This document shows, piece by piece, positions 56,101-64,000 of a stretch of DNA of 64,000 nt. The stretch comes from Moorena producens 3L (GTDB lineage Bacteria; Cyanobacteriota; Cyanobacteriia; Cyanobacteriales; Coleofasciculaceae): the NCBI RefSeq assembly GCF_000211815.1, contig NZ_GL890967.1, positions 1 through 64,000 on the forward strand, given 5' to 3'. The position numbers and the translations under genes were made by a program. Under the pieces are notes generated by a model. That model did not search any database and had not been told where the DNA came from. It saw nothing but the letters and a program-made list of their open reading frames with translations. Every line of letters starts with the position of its first letter. Within the stretch, counting starts at the first letter, position 1.

Positions 56101-56502
56101 CTAAAGTGTAAAATTATAAAATATTCTCCCTTCTTCAGTAACCTCAAAGGTGGCATCACACTCTCTAGCTTTGTGATCCAAATAGTCTTGAGCTACATCT
56201 ATAGGAAGTTTGGCTGCCATTGCTAATTTCAAGACTGAAATTCTACCATTTTCGTCTTGAATCAAGCGATAAAATGTAGACTGAAGGTGCTCGATAACTT
56301 CTTTTTGATCTTGTCGATACATTACCCATGTTAACCATACTCCCCAGAAGGTAGCTGGGATACCTACTATCAAGCTTCCCACTGCATCAACTTTATCTTG
56401 CGACGTTGCTTCCCTTCGAATTGAAACTACAACAGGTACCATCAATAATAGAATACCAAAGGTAAGCAGCAAACCAGCAGATATTTTTTTAAACCGTTTC
56501 AT
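56101..56502 (-). CDS. Two-helix membrane protein with C-terminal winged-helix-like domain
   Basis: 133 aa. Two membrane helices (about 8-27 and 43-62) are followed by a cytoplasmic domain (75-133: ENGRISVLKLAMAAKLPIDV, AQDYLDHKARECDATFEVTE) that resembles the SHOCT/winged-helix pattern used by small cyanobacterial membrane proteins. Unknown function. Start ATG 56502. Confidence 0.65.
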   Translation of the reverse strand: MKRFKKISAGLLLTFGILLLMVPVVVSIRREATSQDKVDAVGSLIVGIPATFWGVWLTWVMYRQDQKEVIEHLQSTFYRLIQDENGRISVLKLAMAAKLPIDVAQDYLDHKARECDATFEVTEEGRIFYNFTL

Positions 56503-56522
56503 TATAGCAAATTTTTAACAAA

Positions 56523-57170
56523 CGTTTATCAGCTTTCAGCTTTCAGCTTTCAGGTAAGTATTCAGCTTTCAGCTTTCAGCTTTCAGCTTTCAGCTTTCAG
56601 GTAATTATTCAGCTATCAGCTATCAGCTTTCAGCTTTCAGCTTTCAGCTTTCAGGTAAGTATTCAGCTTTCAGCTTTCAGCTTTCAGCTTTCAGCTTTCA
56701 GCTTTCAGCTCTGAGCTATCAGCTCTGAGCTATCAACTCTCAGCTTTTGAATAAAACAAGTAAGCATTGGAATAATGCTGAGTGAAGTCCCAGGGTCGTT
56801 CGCACAGCGTGGCCAAACGCGCACGCGTGGCCGTTCGCGTAGCGTGGCCAAAAGGCCAAAAGGCCAAGGCCAAAGCCTGTGCCAAAAAGCACCTCAAGTA
56901 GCGTGAGCTTTTAGCTCACGGCTGACGGCTGAATGCTTACGCTTTCAGCTTTCAGTTATCAGTTATCAGCGTGTCGCGTATCAGCTTATGGGTTACCTCC
57001 CAGGGTCGAAGCCTGTGCCAGGCTACTGTTCGCGCAGCATGCGCGTAGCCCAATCGGTGCTTTTGAATCAAAGCGGTAAGCATTCATTTAATCTCTGTTA
57101 CATCTGCTGACTGCTGAGGGCTGACCGCTGAGGGCTGACCGCTGAGGGCTGACCGCTGAATGCTTTTTTT
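56523..57170. repeat. Long TTTCAGC heptamer arrays and palindromic repeat mosaic
   Basis: 56528-56740 is about 28 copies of TTTCAGC (variants TATCAGC, TCTGAGC) broken by AGGTAAGTATTCAGC joints. 56795-56935 mixes GTTCGCGTAGCGTGGCC, GGCCAAAAGGCC and CACCTCAAGTAGCG elements. 57110-57162 is a 14-mer GAGGGCTGACCGCT repeated three times. No gene in this 650-bp stretch. Confidence 0.9.
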
Positions 57171-57857
57171 TTAGTTACGGATAGCCTCCAATAAGCGAGA
57201 ATAGTAAAAGCGAGTGCTAGTCATTTCCTGTCGCTGAATCGAAAACCCATTATTTACTAAAATATTAACGATATCTGCTTCTCGATGCTGATAGGCACGA
57301 GTGGTTTTACTTGGTCCTGGAAAAAACTCACCAATCTTTTTGAGTGCAGTAAGAAGCAACGTTTTCGGGGCAAAACTAAGAATTAAACGAGACTCGGCCA
57401 AAGAGGCTAAGTGAGTTATCATTTCAGCCGCTTTATCCTGGGGATAATGAATCAACACATCTAGACAAATTACGGTGTGGTAGCTACCACCTAACCCTTC
57501 CAAATCCTTGACCATAAACGAGAGATTGTCAGTATTCCCTAAACTCTCCTTAGCCCTTACCTGAGCTTCACCTACCATTTTCTGAGAAATATCACTAGCA
57601 AAAACTATAGCGCTAGCTTTTGCCAGAGGAATACTAAGACTCCCAACACCACAACCAGCATCACAAATCGACAAACCTGACAAATTTCCATCAGCCTCCA
57701 GCCAACTAATCACTTTATCCACAGTCTGCTGATGACCAATCCGGATATCTTGCTGTACCCGGTTAACCTCGCCATCACCATAAATCCGCCGCCAGCGGTC
57801 AAACCCAGTGGCATTGAAATAGTCTTTAACAATCGCCTTATCATTAACTGTATTCAT
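57171..57857 (-). CDS. chlM: Magnesium protoporphyrin IX methyltransferase
   Basis: 228 aa from the ATG at 57857. ChlM transfers methyl from SAM to the C13 propionate of Mg-protoporphyrin IX, the step after Mg-chelatase (chlI is at 27 kb). It shows YFNATGFDRWRRIYGDGEVN (family N-terminus), the SAM motif ICDAGCGVGSLSIPLA and the chlorophyll-specific SFAPKTLLLTALKKIGEFFP and KTTRAYQHREADI. Divergent from folC with a 68-bp gap. The 3' end abuts a repeat block. Confidence 0.95.
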   Translation of the reverse strand: MNTVNDKAIVKDYFNATGFDRWRRIYGDGEVNRVQQDIRIGHQQTVDKVISWLEADGNLSGLSICDAGCGVGSLSIPLAKASAIVFASDISQKMVGEAQVRAKESLGNTDNLSFMVKDLEGLGGSYHTVICLDVLIHYPQDKAAEMITHLASLAESRLILSFAPKTLLLTALKKIGEFFPGPSKTTRAYQHREADIVNILVNNGFSIQRQEMTSTRFYYSRLLEAIRN

Positions 57858-57925
57858 ATTTAATAACAAACACTCTCCTGAGCTTGGTGTCCTTCCCGTC
57901 TTTGCGGTTCATCACAAATCATCCC

Positions 57926-59224
57926 ATGGATATTGACGACCTTCTCCAATCCTTTAAATACTTTGGCGTTGAGCTTGGCTTAGAACGGATTAAGCAACTT
58001 CTATCGCGCTTAGGTAACCCCCAGCAGAATTTTCCAATCATTCACGTGGCTGGAACTAATGGTAAAGGCTCAGTTTGTGCCTACCTGTCTTCTATACTCA
58101 CCCAAGCTGGCTACCGAGTCGGACGTTATACTTCTCCTCACTTGGTTGATTGGACAGAACGGATTTGCCTTAACCAAGAACCCATCTCTAGCCATACCCT
58201 AGGCACAATTTTGGAGCAAGTTAAGGCAGCAATTCCAAAAAACTGTTCCGATCCACCTACCCTATTTGAAGTGACTACTGCTGCTGCTTGGTTGTATTTT
58301 GCTCAGCAGCAGGTGGATGTGGCTGTAATAGAAGTGGGATTGGGAGGACGGCTGGATGCAACGAATGTATGCGATCGCGTTTTGGTTAGTATTATCACAT
58401 CCCTGAGTTGGGAACATTGGCAGCGTCTTGGTCCAACCTTGGCTGATATTGCTAAGGAGAAGGCTGGAATCCTAAAGCCTGGCTGTCCTGCGGTAATTGG
58501 TCCGCTCCCGCCAGAGGCTAGGGCAGTGGTTGAATCAAGGGTGAATCAGTTGGGGTGTCCAGTGGTGTGGGTAGACTCAGCAGTGGATTTGCCAGAAGGT
58601 AAGACCCCAAGCACCGGAAAGCATCTCAGATGGGTGGAGTATGGGGGAGTCAGCTATAATTTGCCCTTGTTGGGGGAGGTGCAGTTGGTTAATTCGGCGA
58701 TTGCGATCGCAACGGTACAAGTTCTGCAACAGCAAGGTTGGGAGATTCCAGAAGATGCGATCGCATTGGGGATGGCCAAAACCACTTGGCTGGGACGTTT
58801 GCAGTGGACTAGCTGGGAGAATCACCATTTACTGATTGATGGAGCCCATAATCAAGCCTCTGCTCAGGCGTTGAGACAATATGTTGATACCCTAGGTAAA
58901 TCGGTCAACTGGGTCATGGGTATACTCTCAACCAAAGACCATGCTGGTATTTTTAATGCCTTGCTCAGACCAGGGGATCGATTATCTCTAGTGCCAGTAC
59001 CAGACCATAGTTCAGCTGAGTTAGACTACTTGGCTACTCTCGCGCAACAAATTTGTCCAACCTTAGCCGATTGTGCTATGTATCCAGAGTTAGTGACAGG
59101 ACTCCGTGGTACCTTTAACAAAGCCGAAGCTGAAGAGAAGATTACTGTCCTTTGTGGTTCTCTGTACCTAGTTGGTCACTTTTTGCGAACAGAAGCTTTT
59201 GTTGGTGGTAATGGGAATAGCTAA
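57926..59224 (+). CDS. folC: Bifunctional folylpolyglutamate/dihydrofolate synthase
   Basis: 432 aa from the ATG at 57926 (MDIDDLLQSFKYFGVELGLE); a GTG at 57884 would add 14 residues into the chlM promoter gap. Mur-ligase fold: P-loop HVAGTNGKGSVCAYLSSIL, FolC signature YTSPHLVDWTERI, VIEVGLGGRLDATNV, and C-terminal ATTWLGRLQW-like LGRLQWTSWENHHLLIDGAH. Adds glutamate to dihydropteroate and folates. CTAATCG heptamers follow the stop at 59222-59243. Confidence 0.93.
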   Translation: MDIDDLLQSFKYFGVELGLERIKQLLSRLGNPQQNFPIIHVAGTNGKGSVCAYLSSILTQAGYRVGRYTSPHLVDWTERICLNQEPISSHTLGTILEQVKAAIPKNCSDPPTLFEVTTAAAWLYFAQQQVDVAVIEVGLGGRLDATNVCDRVLVSIITSLSWEHWQRLGPTLADIAKEKAGILKPGCPAVIGPLPPEARAVVESRVNQLGCPVVWVDSAVDLPEGKTPSTGKHLRWVEYGGVSYNLPLLGEVQLVNSAIAIATVQVLQQQGWEIPEDAIALGMAKTTWLGRLQWTSWENHHLLIDGAHNQASAQALRQYVDTLGKSVNWVMGILSTKDHAGIFNALLRPGDRLSLVPVPDHSSAELDYLATLAQQICPTLADCAMYPELVTGLRGTFNKAEAEEKITVLCGSLYLVGHFLRTEAFVGGNGNS

Positions 59225-59426
59225 TCGCTAATCGCTAATCGCTACAGTAATTAATTTCAGGATTAATCAAAAAATTGTCATGATTATAAGATAAATTGGG
59301 TACGATCAAAAGCAACCTAATGTTGAAACCCCCATCTACCTAACTCAGATCGGGTAGCTAAATAAATTCTGATAATTTTTGATCCCATATTCCCAGATCC
59401 GCTACTCCCTACTCCCTTTGCTAGAT

Positions 59427-60530
59427 ATGGTTAACCGTTTTAAAAATTTATTTTCCCGGCGCAAGCAAGGTGTTGGTATAGAATTAGCCCCAGAACGAAT
59501 TCATATTGCTCAATTGCAGCGGCAAGGTCAGAGCCTCAAAGCTACCACCCTATATGCTCATGAGGTTCCAGAAGGGATCTGGGAAGGAGGACAGATTGTT
59601 GATTCCCCTGGTTTAGCGGAACTGATTCGAGAAGCCCTACAGGAAAGTCAAGTGAAAGTGGAGCGGGTTGCGACTGCTTTACCCATGCGGGAAGCAGTAA
59701 TCCGGATTATTCCGATTCCTGCTGAGCTAGATGATAACGAGCTCCGGGATATGGTACTCAACCATGAAGCTGGCTTATATTTGCCCTATCCCCGGGAAGA
59801 AGTGGATTTGGATTATCAGAAGCTTGGCTTCTTCGTCGATGAAGATGGAATCGAAAAGGTGCAAGTGCTGCTGGTGGCTACTCGTAAAGAAATCACCGAT
59901 AGCTATCTCGATACCTTTGAGCAGGTAGGTTTACAAGTAGATGTACTGGAAATTAATAGCTTTGCCCTGATTCGTACCATCCGAGAACAACTGCGTCAAT
60001 TTCCTTCCCAAGAAGCAGCCGTTCTGGTAGATATTGAATTTGATAGTACTGAAATTGCCATTATTGTAGATGGTGTACCGCAGTTTTCCCGTACTGTTCC
60101 CATTGGTACCTACCAACTTCAGAGTGCTCTATCACGGGCGATGAATTTACCAGCCTCTAGAAACACTGAACTCCTCCAAGGGATGACTATTCCCAGTACC
60201 CCAGTTGATGGCATGCGCACCGGCTCGACCGGGGTAAATCCAGGTATGGTAGCTCTGATCCAAGTCTTGGGAGAAATTGCTGATGAACTACGCCGCTCTA
60301 TCGATTTTTACCTCAATCAGATGGACAATCTAGAAGTAGCCCAACTTCTACTAGCTGGTCCTGGGGGTGGTATCGGACAACTTGATGAATTTTTCACCCA
60401 ACGGTTAAGCTTGCCTACGATTCAGGTGGATCCCGTGGCGGCTCTTTCTCTAGAAGTGGAGAAAGATATTCCGATGGTACAACGACCGAGCTTAGGAACT
60501 GTGCTTGGATTAGGATTACGAGAGGTATAG
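59427..60530 (+). CDS. pilM: Type IV pilus assembly protein PilM
   Basis: 367 aa from the ATG at 59427 (MVNRFKNLFSRRKQGVGIEL); an upstream TTG at 59379 adds 16 unlikely residues. Actin-like ASKHA fold: GVGIELAPERIHIAQLQRQG, the conserved VATALPMREAVIRIIPIPAE and VLVDIEFDSTEIAIIVDGVP. Cytoplasmic clamp that binds the PilN N-terminus. First gene of pilM-pilN-pilO-pilQ, driving motility and DNA uptake (compare dprA at 11.4 kb). Confidence 0.95.
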   Translation: MVNRFKNLFSRRKQGVGIELAPERIHIAQLQRQGQSLKATTLYAHEVPEGIWEGGQIVDSPGLAELIREALQESQVKVERVATALPMREAVIRIIPIPAELDDNELRDMVLNHEAGLYLPYPREEVDLDYQKLGFFVDEDGIEKVQVLLVATRKEITDSYLDTFEQVGLQVDVLEINSFALIRTIREQLRQFPSQEAAVLVDIEFDSTEIAIIVDGVPQFSRTVPIGTYQLQSALSRAMNLPASRNTELLQGMTIPSTPVDGMRTGSTGVNPGMVALIQVLGEIADELRRSIDFYLNQMDNLEVAQLLLAGPGGGIGQLDEFFTQRLSLPTIQVDPVAALSLEVEKDIPMVQRPSLGTVLGLGLREV

Positions 60531-60534
60531 CACT

Positions 60535-61335
60535 ATGTATAGTCTTGATATTAATTTTTTAAAAGACCGAAATCCTGAGGAGATCAAGTCCGTTCAGGAT
60601 GGAGCGGCTAGACCAGGGATGGCCCTAGGGGAAATGACCCCTCTACTGATTGGAGCTGCAGTCGGTCTAATCCTACCTGGATTGGTGGGAGGCTTTTGGG
60701 TAGTTCTCCAACATCAAAACGCCCGGTTGAAGGAAGAAATTGCTGATGTTGACAAGAAACTGGCAGCCTTGGGGGCGCAAAAGCAACGAATTAGTAAGCT
60801 AAACAAGGAACTCAAGCTGGTCAACGACGAAACTAATGCTCTTGCCAGTGTCTTTAATCAAATTAAGCCTTGGTCAGCGATGTTACAGGACATTCGTGAG
60901 CGCACTCCCCCCGGAGTCCAAATTAAAGACATCGAGCAACAGCAAGTCACTGACAAAAATGCTTCTAAGGATGAGTCTAACGCTAACTCACGACCTAGAA
61001 TTGAGCTGGATATTTCCGGTACAGCTCGAACCTTTGATGATGTGAATTACTTTTTGCTGACGCTACAGAATTCTTCCTTTTTCGACAAAAATGACACTCA
61101 ACTGATCAAAGCTCAGTTAATCAATAATCCCACAAAATTAGAAATTCCTGAGAGTCAAAAAGAATTAGTAACTCAGGTAAAATATACCCTGCCAAAAGTG
61201 GTAGAATATACTATTAAAACTCAACTGAGTGATATCCCCGCTTCTGAGATATTAAAAGAGTTAGACCGTAAAGGAGCAGTAGGATTAGTGACTCGGATTA
61301 GAAACCTTCAATCCCAAGGAGTGATTCAACAATGA
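60535..61335 (+). CDS. pilN: Type IV pilus assembly protein PilN
   Basis: 266 aa. The conserved cytoplasmic start MYSLDINFLKDRNPEE (PilM-binding, normally (I)NLL-D-R) is followed by one membrane helix (about 35-58, LLIGAAVGLILPGLVGGFWV), a coiled coil (60-100) and a periplasmic ferredoxin-like domain with LDISGTARTFDDVNYFLLTL. It sits 4 bp after pilM and overlaps pilO by 4 bp (ATGA). Confidence 0.92.
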   Translation: MYSLDINFLKDRNPEEIKSVQDGAARPGMALGEMTPLLIGAAVGLILPGLVGGFWVVLQHQNARLKEEIADVDKKLAALGAQKQRISKLNKELKLVNDETNALASVFNQIKPWSAMLQDIRERTPPGVQIKDIEQQQVTDKNASKDESNANSRPRIELDISGTARTFDDVNYFLLTLQNSSFFDKNDTQLIKAQLINNPTKLEIPESQKELVTQVKYTLPKVVEYTIKTQLSDIPASEILKELDRKGAVGLVTRIRNLQSQGVIQQ

Positions 61336-62090
61336 CCTATGCTACTGATGACGACTTTATGAGTGTTGAAGGTCAGGAGGAAGAGCCTGAGTATCCTACT
61401 GCCTTCGGCATTACCTTTACTCCCCAAGTTTCTGGGATTACCTTTGCTATTCTTGGTGTGGCCGCTGCTGTCTATCTAGCCATGAACCTGATGTTACCGG
61501 CTTGGCAGGAGTATCAGACTTTACGAAATGATTTATCAACCAAGCAAGATGACCTCCAAAATCCCGAAGTACTCCAGAAAAAAATTAAACAGAAAGAGGA
61601 TGAACTCAAGCAAGCCAAGCAGCAAAACCGCCGGGTTTTGAGTTTGTTTGCCAGTGACAAAACTTTGGATACCTTATTGATTGATCTCAATACCTTTGTT
61701 AAGAATACTAGAGGAACTTTGCTTAGATATGAGCCAGATTCCGAGGGAATCAATATAGTTAATGATGGGTCTCTAGGAACCTTAGTTGATGGAAAATTAA
61801 AACGGAGAACCGTCAATGTCGAAATTGAGGGTAGCTTCCAACAAGTGCAGTCAATTATGCGCAGCTTTGAGCGGCTACAGTCGATGTTGCTGATCAAAGA
61901 CCTAGAAGCTCAAATCAGTGAACCGCAAACACTAGTGCTACAGCAAGGTAGAGTAGTTCCTGGTCCTCAACCTAAGCTTAAAACTAGCTTAACCCTGGAA
62001 GCTCTCATGCCTGCTAGAGATTTGGATAAGGAGCAAGAAGAAAAAGCTGAGGAAAAGGAGGATAAAAAACAGTCAGGTAAGAAGAAATAA
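61332..62090 (+). CDS. pilO: Type IV pilus assembly protein PilO
   Basis: 252 aa. A cytoplasmic acidic N-terminus is followed by one membrane helix (about 33-57, GITFAILGVAAAVYLAMNLM), a coiled coil (65-100) and a periplasmic domain with NVEIEGSFQQVQSIMRSFER. The Lys/Glu-rich C-terminal tail (EKAEEKEDKKQSGKKK) is a cyanobacterial extension. Its ATG overlaps the pilN stop (ATGA). Partner of PilN in the alignment subcomplex. Confidence 0.92.
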   Translation: MTYATDDDFMSVEGQEEEPEYPTAFGITFTPQVSGITFAILGVAAAVYLAMNLMLPAWQEYQTLRNDLSTKQDDLQNPEVLQKKIKQKEDELKQAKQQNRRVLSLFASDKTLDTLLIDLNTFVKNTRGTLLRYEPDSEGINIVNDGSLGTLVDGKLKRRTVNVEIEGSFQQVQSIMRSFERLQSMLLIKDLEAQISEPQTLVLQQGRVVPGPQPKLKTSLTLEALMPARDLDKEQEEKAEEKEDKKQSGKKK

Positions 62091-62370
62091 TCCCAAATTA
62101 CTTTATTATTGCTACCAATAATGATGGGTAGATGGCAAGATGGGTAAATTGATCGGTAGGCAAGTTGTTGGAAATTGGGATAACTTGCTGTTTGATTGAT
62201 ATGACAGGGTTATTAGTGTTGGTGATTATGGTTGTTTGTTGAGTGTTTAGTTTTTTCTCTTTAACGTCTCAACGGTCAATAGTCAATAGTCAACTGTCAA
62301 TAGCCCTTAATATGACATAATTTCTGTCATAATTTCTGTGATTTGAGTCAGGAGATTGGAGAAATCGATC

Positions 62371-64000
62371 GTGAGACAGATTCAAGTATGTGGTGGAGTG
62401 TTCGCGGCTACAGCAATGGCTTTATGGGCAACACAGCCTGTAGTCGCAGCAAGCCAAGTTAGTGCCATACGGTTCAACCAGCAGGGGAGTGAACTGGAAC
62501 TGAAACTTGAGACAAAAGGGGGCAATGAGCGTCCACAGATTTTTGCTGTTAACCAAGGCAATGTCTTGGTTGCTGATCTGGTTAATACCCAGCTGAGTTT
62601 GCCCCAAGGGACTAACTTCCGTCAGACTAACCCCCTACCCAATATCAGTGCGGTTGCGGTTAAGGAACTGGATGACAATCGGGTCAGGGTGACAATTCGA
62701 GGCACTGACAAACTCCCAATCAGTTCACTGATCCAAAGGGATGCTCAGGGAATTACCTTAGGCATTGACACCACTACTGAGAATCAGGGGATATTATCTA
62801 TCCAAGACTCATCGGTGATGAAGCTGGCTCAAGTTCCTAATAGAGGAACTAATGCTGAAACGGAACAGATGGAGAAACCGGCGGAACTTTCTGAACCAGA
62901 ACCAGAACCAGAAGCTAACCCGTCAGAAACTCCTGAACCTCCAGAAATCGTGGCTCCTGAACCAGATGTGCTGGTACCTGAGCCAGAAATTATTATTGAT
63001 GGAATACCGGCAGCTCCAGCTAATGCGGTGCAACCGATTGCGCCAGCGCCCCCCTTCTTACCTAGAGCAGTAGCACCACCAGTGGGGGATATTGCTGTTT
63101 CTAATATTAATGCTGCTGCTAGCACTATAGATCTTGGCACAGCAATTCTAGTGCCCCGTTTGGTATTACGAGAAGCACCGATTCGAGAAGTGTTGTCTCT
63201 GTTGGCTCGTTCGGCTGGACTCAATCTGGCCTTTGCTGAGTCAGATGAAGACTCGGGTGTAGCACAGTTCACCATTTCTATTGATTTAGAAAACGAACCG
63301 GTTCAAGATGCTTTCAACTATATTCTCCAGCTGTCTGGTCTTCAGGCTAACCGTCGGGGAAGCACAATTTTTGTTGGGGCCAAACTCCCTCAAGCCGCTC
63401 GTAATCTAATTAGTCGTACTCTACGGCTCAATCAAGCCAGTGTCCAAGGGGCTGCTACTTTCTTAGCCACTCAGGGAGCAGAAGTGCAACAGGTAGTAAT
63501 CGAGACCGAAGAAATCATCGATCCTGAAACCCAACGAGTGGTGCGACAAATCGAACGACCCCCAGAGATTCGAGCAATTACCAGTGAGCAGGAAGACGGT
63601 AGCCAAGGGGCACTGTTGCTGAAGGGATTAGCAGTATCTACGGATGACCGACTTAATTCCATATCTCTGGTGGGTGAGCCGAGGCAAATTGAAATTGCGA
63701 CGTCTTTACTCAAACAGTTGGATGCTCGTCGCCGTCAAGTGGCGGTAAATGTCAAGATTATTGATGTTAACCTGGCTGGCACCGATGCCTATAATGCCAG
63801 TTTCTCCTTTGGCATTAATGATACCTTTGTAGTCAGTGATGGCGGAGCTGCAGCAGTTAATTTCGGTAGGGTTAATCCCCCCAGTAGAGATAATGTAATT
63901 AGTGGTCAGTTTCCTAATGTTGAGCCATTTGATTTTCGTGCTGTAGACGGAGACGGTGATATATTCTTCGATAGACAAAATGCTCCCTTTGATAACGTGA
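62371..64000 (+). CDS. pilQ: Type IV pilus secretin PilQ (5' part; runs off the window)
   Basis: Open frame from the GTG at 62371 (GGAG about 9 nt upstream) to the window end, 543 residues seen. A signal peptide (VFAATAMALWATQPVVAASQ) precedes an AMIN domain (about 30-125, SAIRFNQQGSELELKLETKG), a Pro/Glu-rich linker (about 160-215), a secretin/TonB short N-terminal domain (LREAPIREVLSLLARSAGLN) and an N-domain (ISLVGEPRQIEIATSLLKQL). The C-terminal secretin channel lies beyond 64000. Outer-membrane pore for the pilus; 280 bp after pilO, which carries short repeats only (62266-62300). Confidence 0.95.
   Translation, partial: MRQIQVCGGVFAATAMALWATQPVVAASQVSAIRFNQQGSELELKLETKGGNERPQIFAVNQGNVLVADLVNTQLSLPQGTNFRQTNPLPNISAVAVKELDDNRVRVTIRGTDKLPISSLIQRDAQGITLGIDTTTENQGILSIQDSSVMKLAQVPNRGTNAETEQMEKPAELSEPEPEPEANPSETPEPPEIVAPEPDVLVPEPEIIIDGIPAAPANAVQPIAPAPPFLPRAVAPPVGDIAVSNINAAASTIDLGTAILVPRLVLREAPIREVLSLLARSAGLNLAFAESDEDSGVAQFTISIDLENEPVQDAFNYILQLSGLQANRRGSTIFVGAKLPQAARNLISRTLRLNQASVQGAATFLATQGAEVQQVVIETEEIIDPETQRVVRQIERPPEIRAITSEQEDGSQGALLLKGLAVSTDDRLNSISLVGEPRQIEIATSLLKQLDARRRQVAVNVKIIDVNLAGTDAYNASFSFGINDTFVVSDGGAAAVNFGRVNPPSRDNVISGQFPNVEPFDFRAVDGDGDIFFDRQNAPFDNV

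Noticed and set aside
447..64000. tRNA, rRNA or riboswitch genes
   Set aside because: No cloverleaf T-arm motif or rRNA-like sequence was seen on either strand by eye; a tRNA/Rfam scan would settle this.

Overview
The window looks like chromosome from a filamentous, repeat-rich marine-type cyanobacterium (Moorena/Lyngbya-like; this is inference). The evidence is frequent HIP1 octamers (GCGATCGC), chlorophyll genes (chlI, chlM), ferredoxin-type nitrate assimilation (nirA, nrtP, narB) with NtcA boxes, three CHAT (caspase-like) proteins, DUF1822 and CHASE2 families, tandem PspA/Vipp1 genes, and many heptanucleotide tandem repeats. No rRNA, tRNA or CRISPR array was recognised.

Layout. 0.4-6.6 kb: a four-gene cassette (HTH/sigma-like protein, DUF1822, CHAT-CHASE2 membrane protein, secreted protein). 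6.6-9.7 kb: small mobile-element relics, a YeiH-type exporter and a coupled small membrane protein. 9.7-11.4 kb: a Uma2 protein and a GH10 xylanase fragment split by a 609-bp IS200/IS605-like non-coding element. 11.4-17.8 kb: dprA, tsaB, a valine-pyruvate aminotransferase and a two-component pair. 18.0-26.2 kb: nitrate assimilation (nirA, an orphan NrtA-like Tat lipoprotein, nrtP, narB). 27-28 kb: chlI. 28.5-42.3 kb: a secreted CHAT protein, then on the minus strand a two-partner secretion locus (TpsA 1350 aa, TpsB 646 aa) followed by a secreted TPR-CHAT protein. TpsA and TpsB are separated by 3.4 kb holding an HTH gene, operator-like palindromes, a 68-aa gene, a 1.2-kb structured repeat array and two identical-length MITEs. 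42.9-46.0 kb: an IscB RNA-guided nuclease with a probable omegaRNA leader. Its 3' end overlaps a carotenoid oxygenase gene that carries a 24-bp palindromic insertion with an in-frame TAG. 46-62 kb: glycosyltransferases, PspA/Vipp1 paralogs, a SPOR protein, a DciA-like protein, menB, DUF423, chlM and folC. 59.4-64 kb: type IV pilus genes pilM, pilN, pilO and the start of pilQ, which runs off the window.

How the parts connect. The nitrate genes form one NtcA-marked assimilation path: nitrate uptake by NrtP, then NarB, then NirA. The TPS genes and two signal-peptide CHAT proteins form a candidate envelope module in which a caspase-like protease could process a secreted adhesin. The other main theme is small-repeat activity. 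Palindromic elements tied to HIP1 sites, period-7 repeats and a repeat that carries a ribosome binding site have entered or extended several genes, sometimes preserving the frame and sometimes breaking it.
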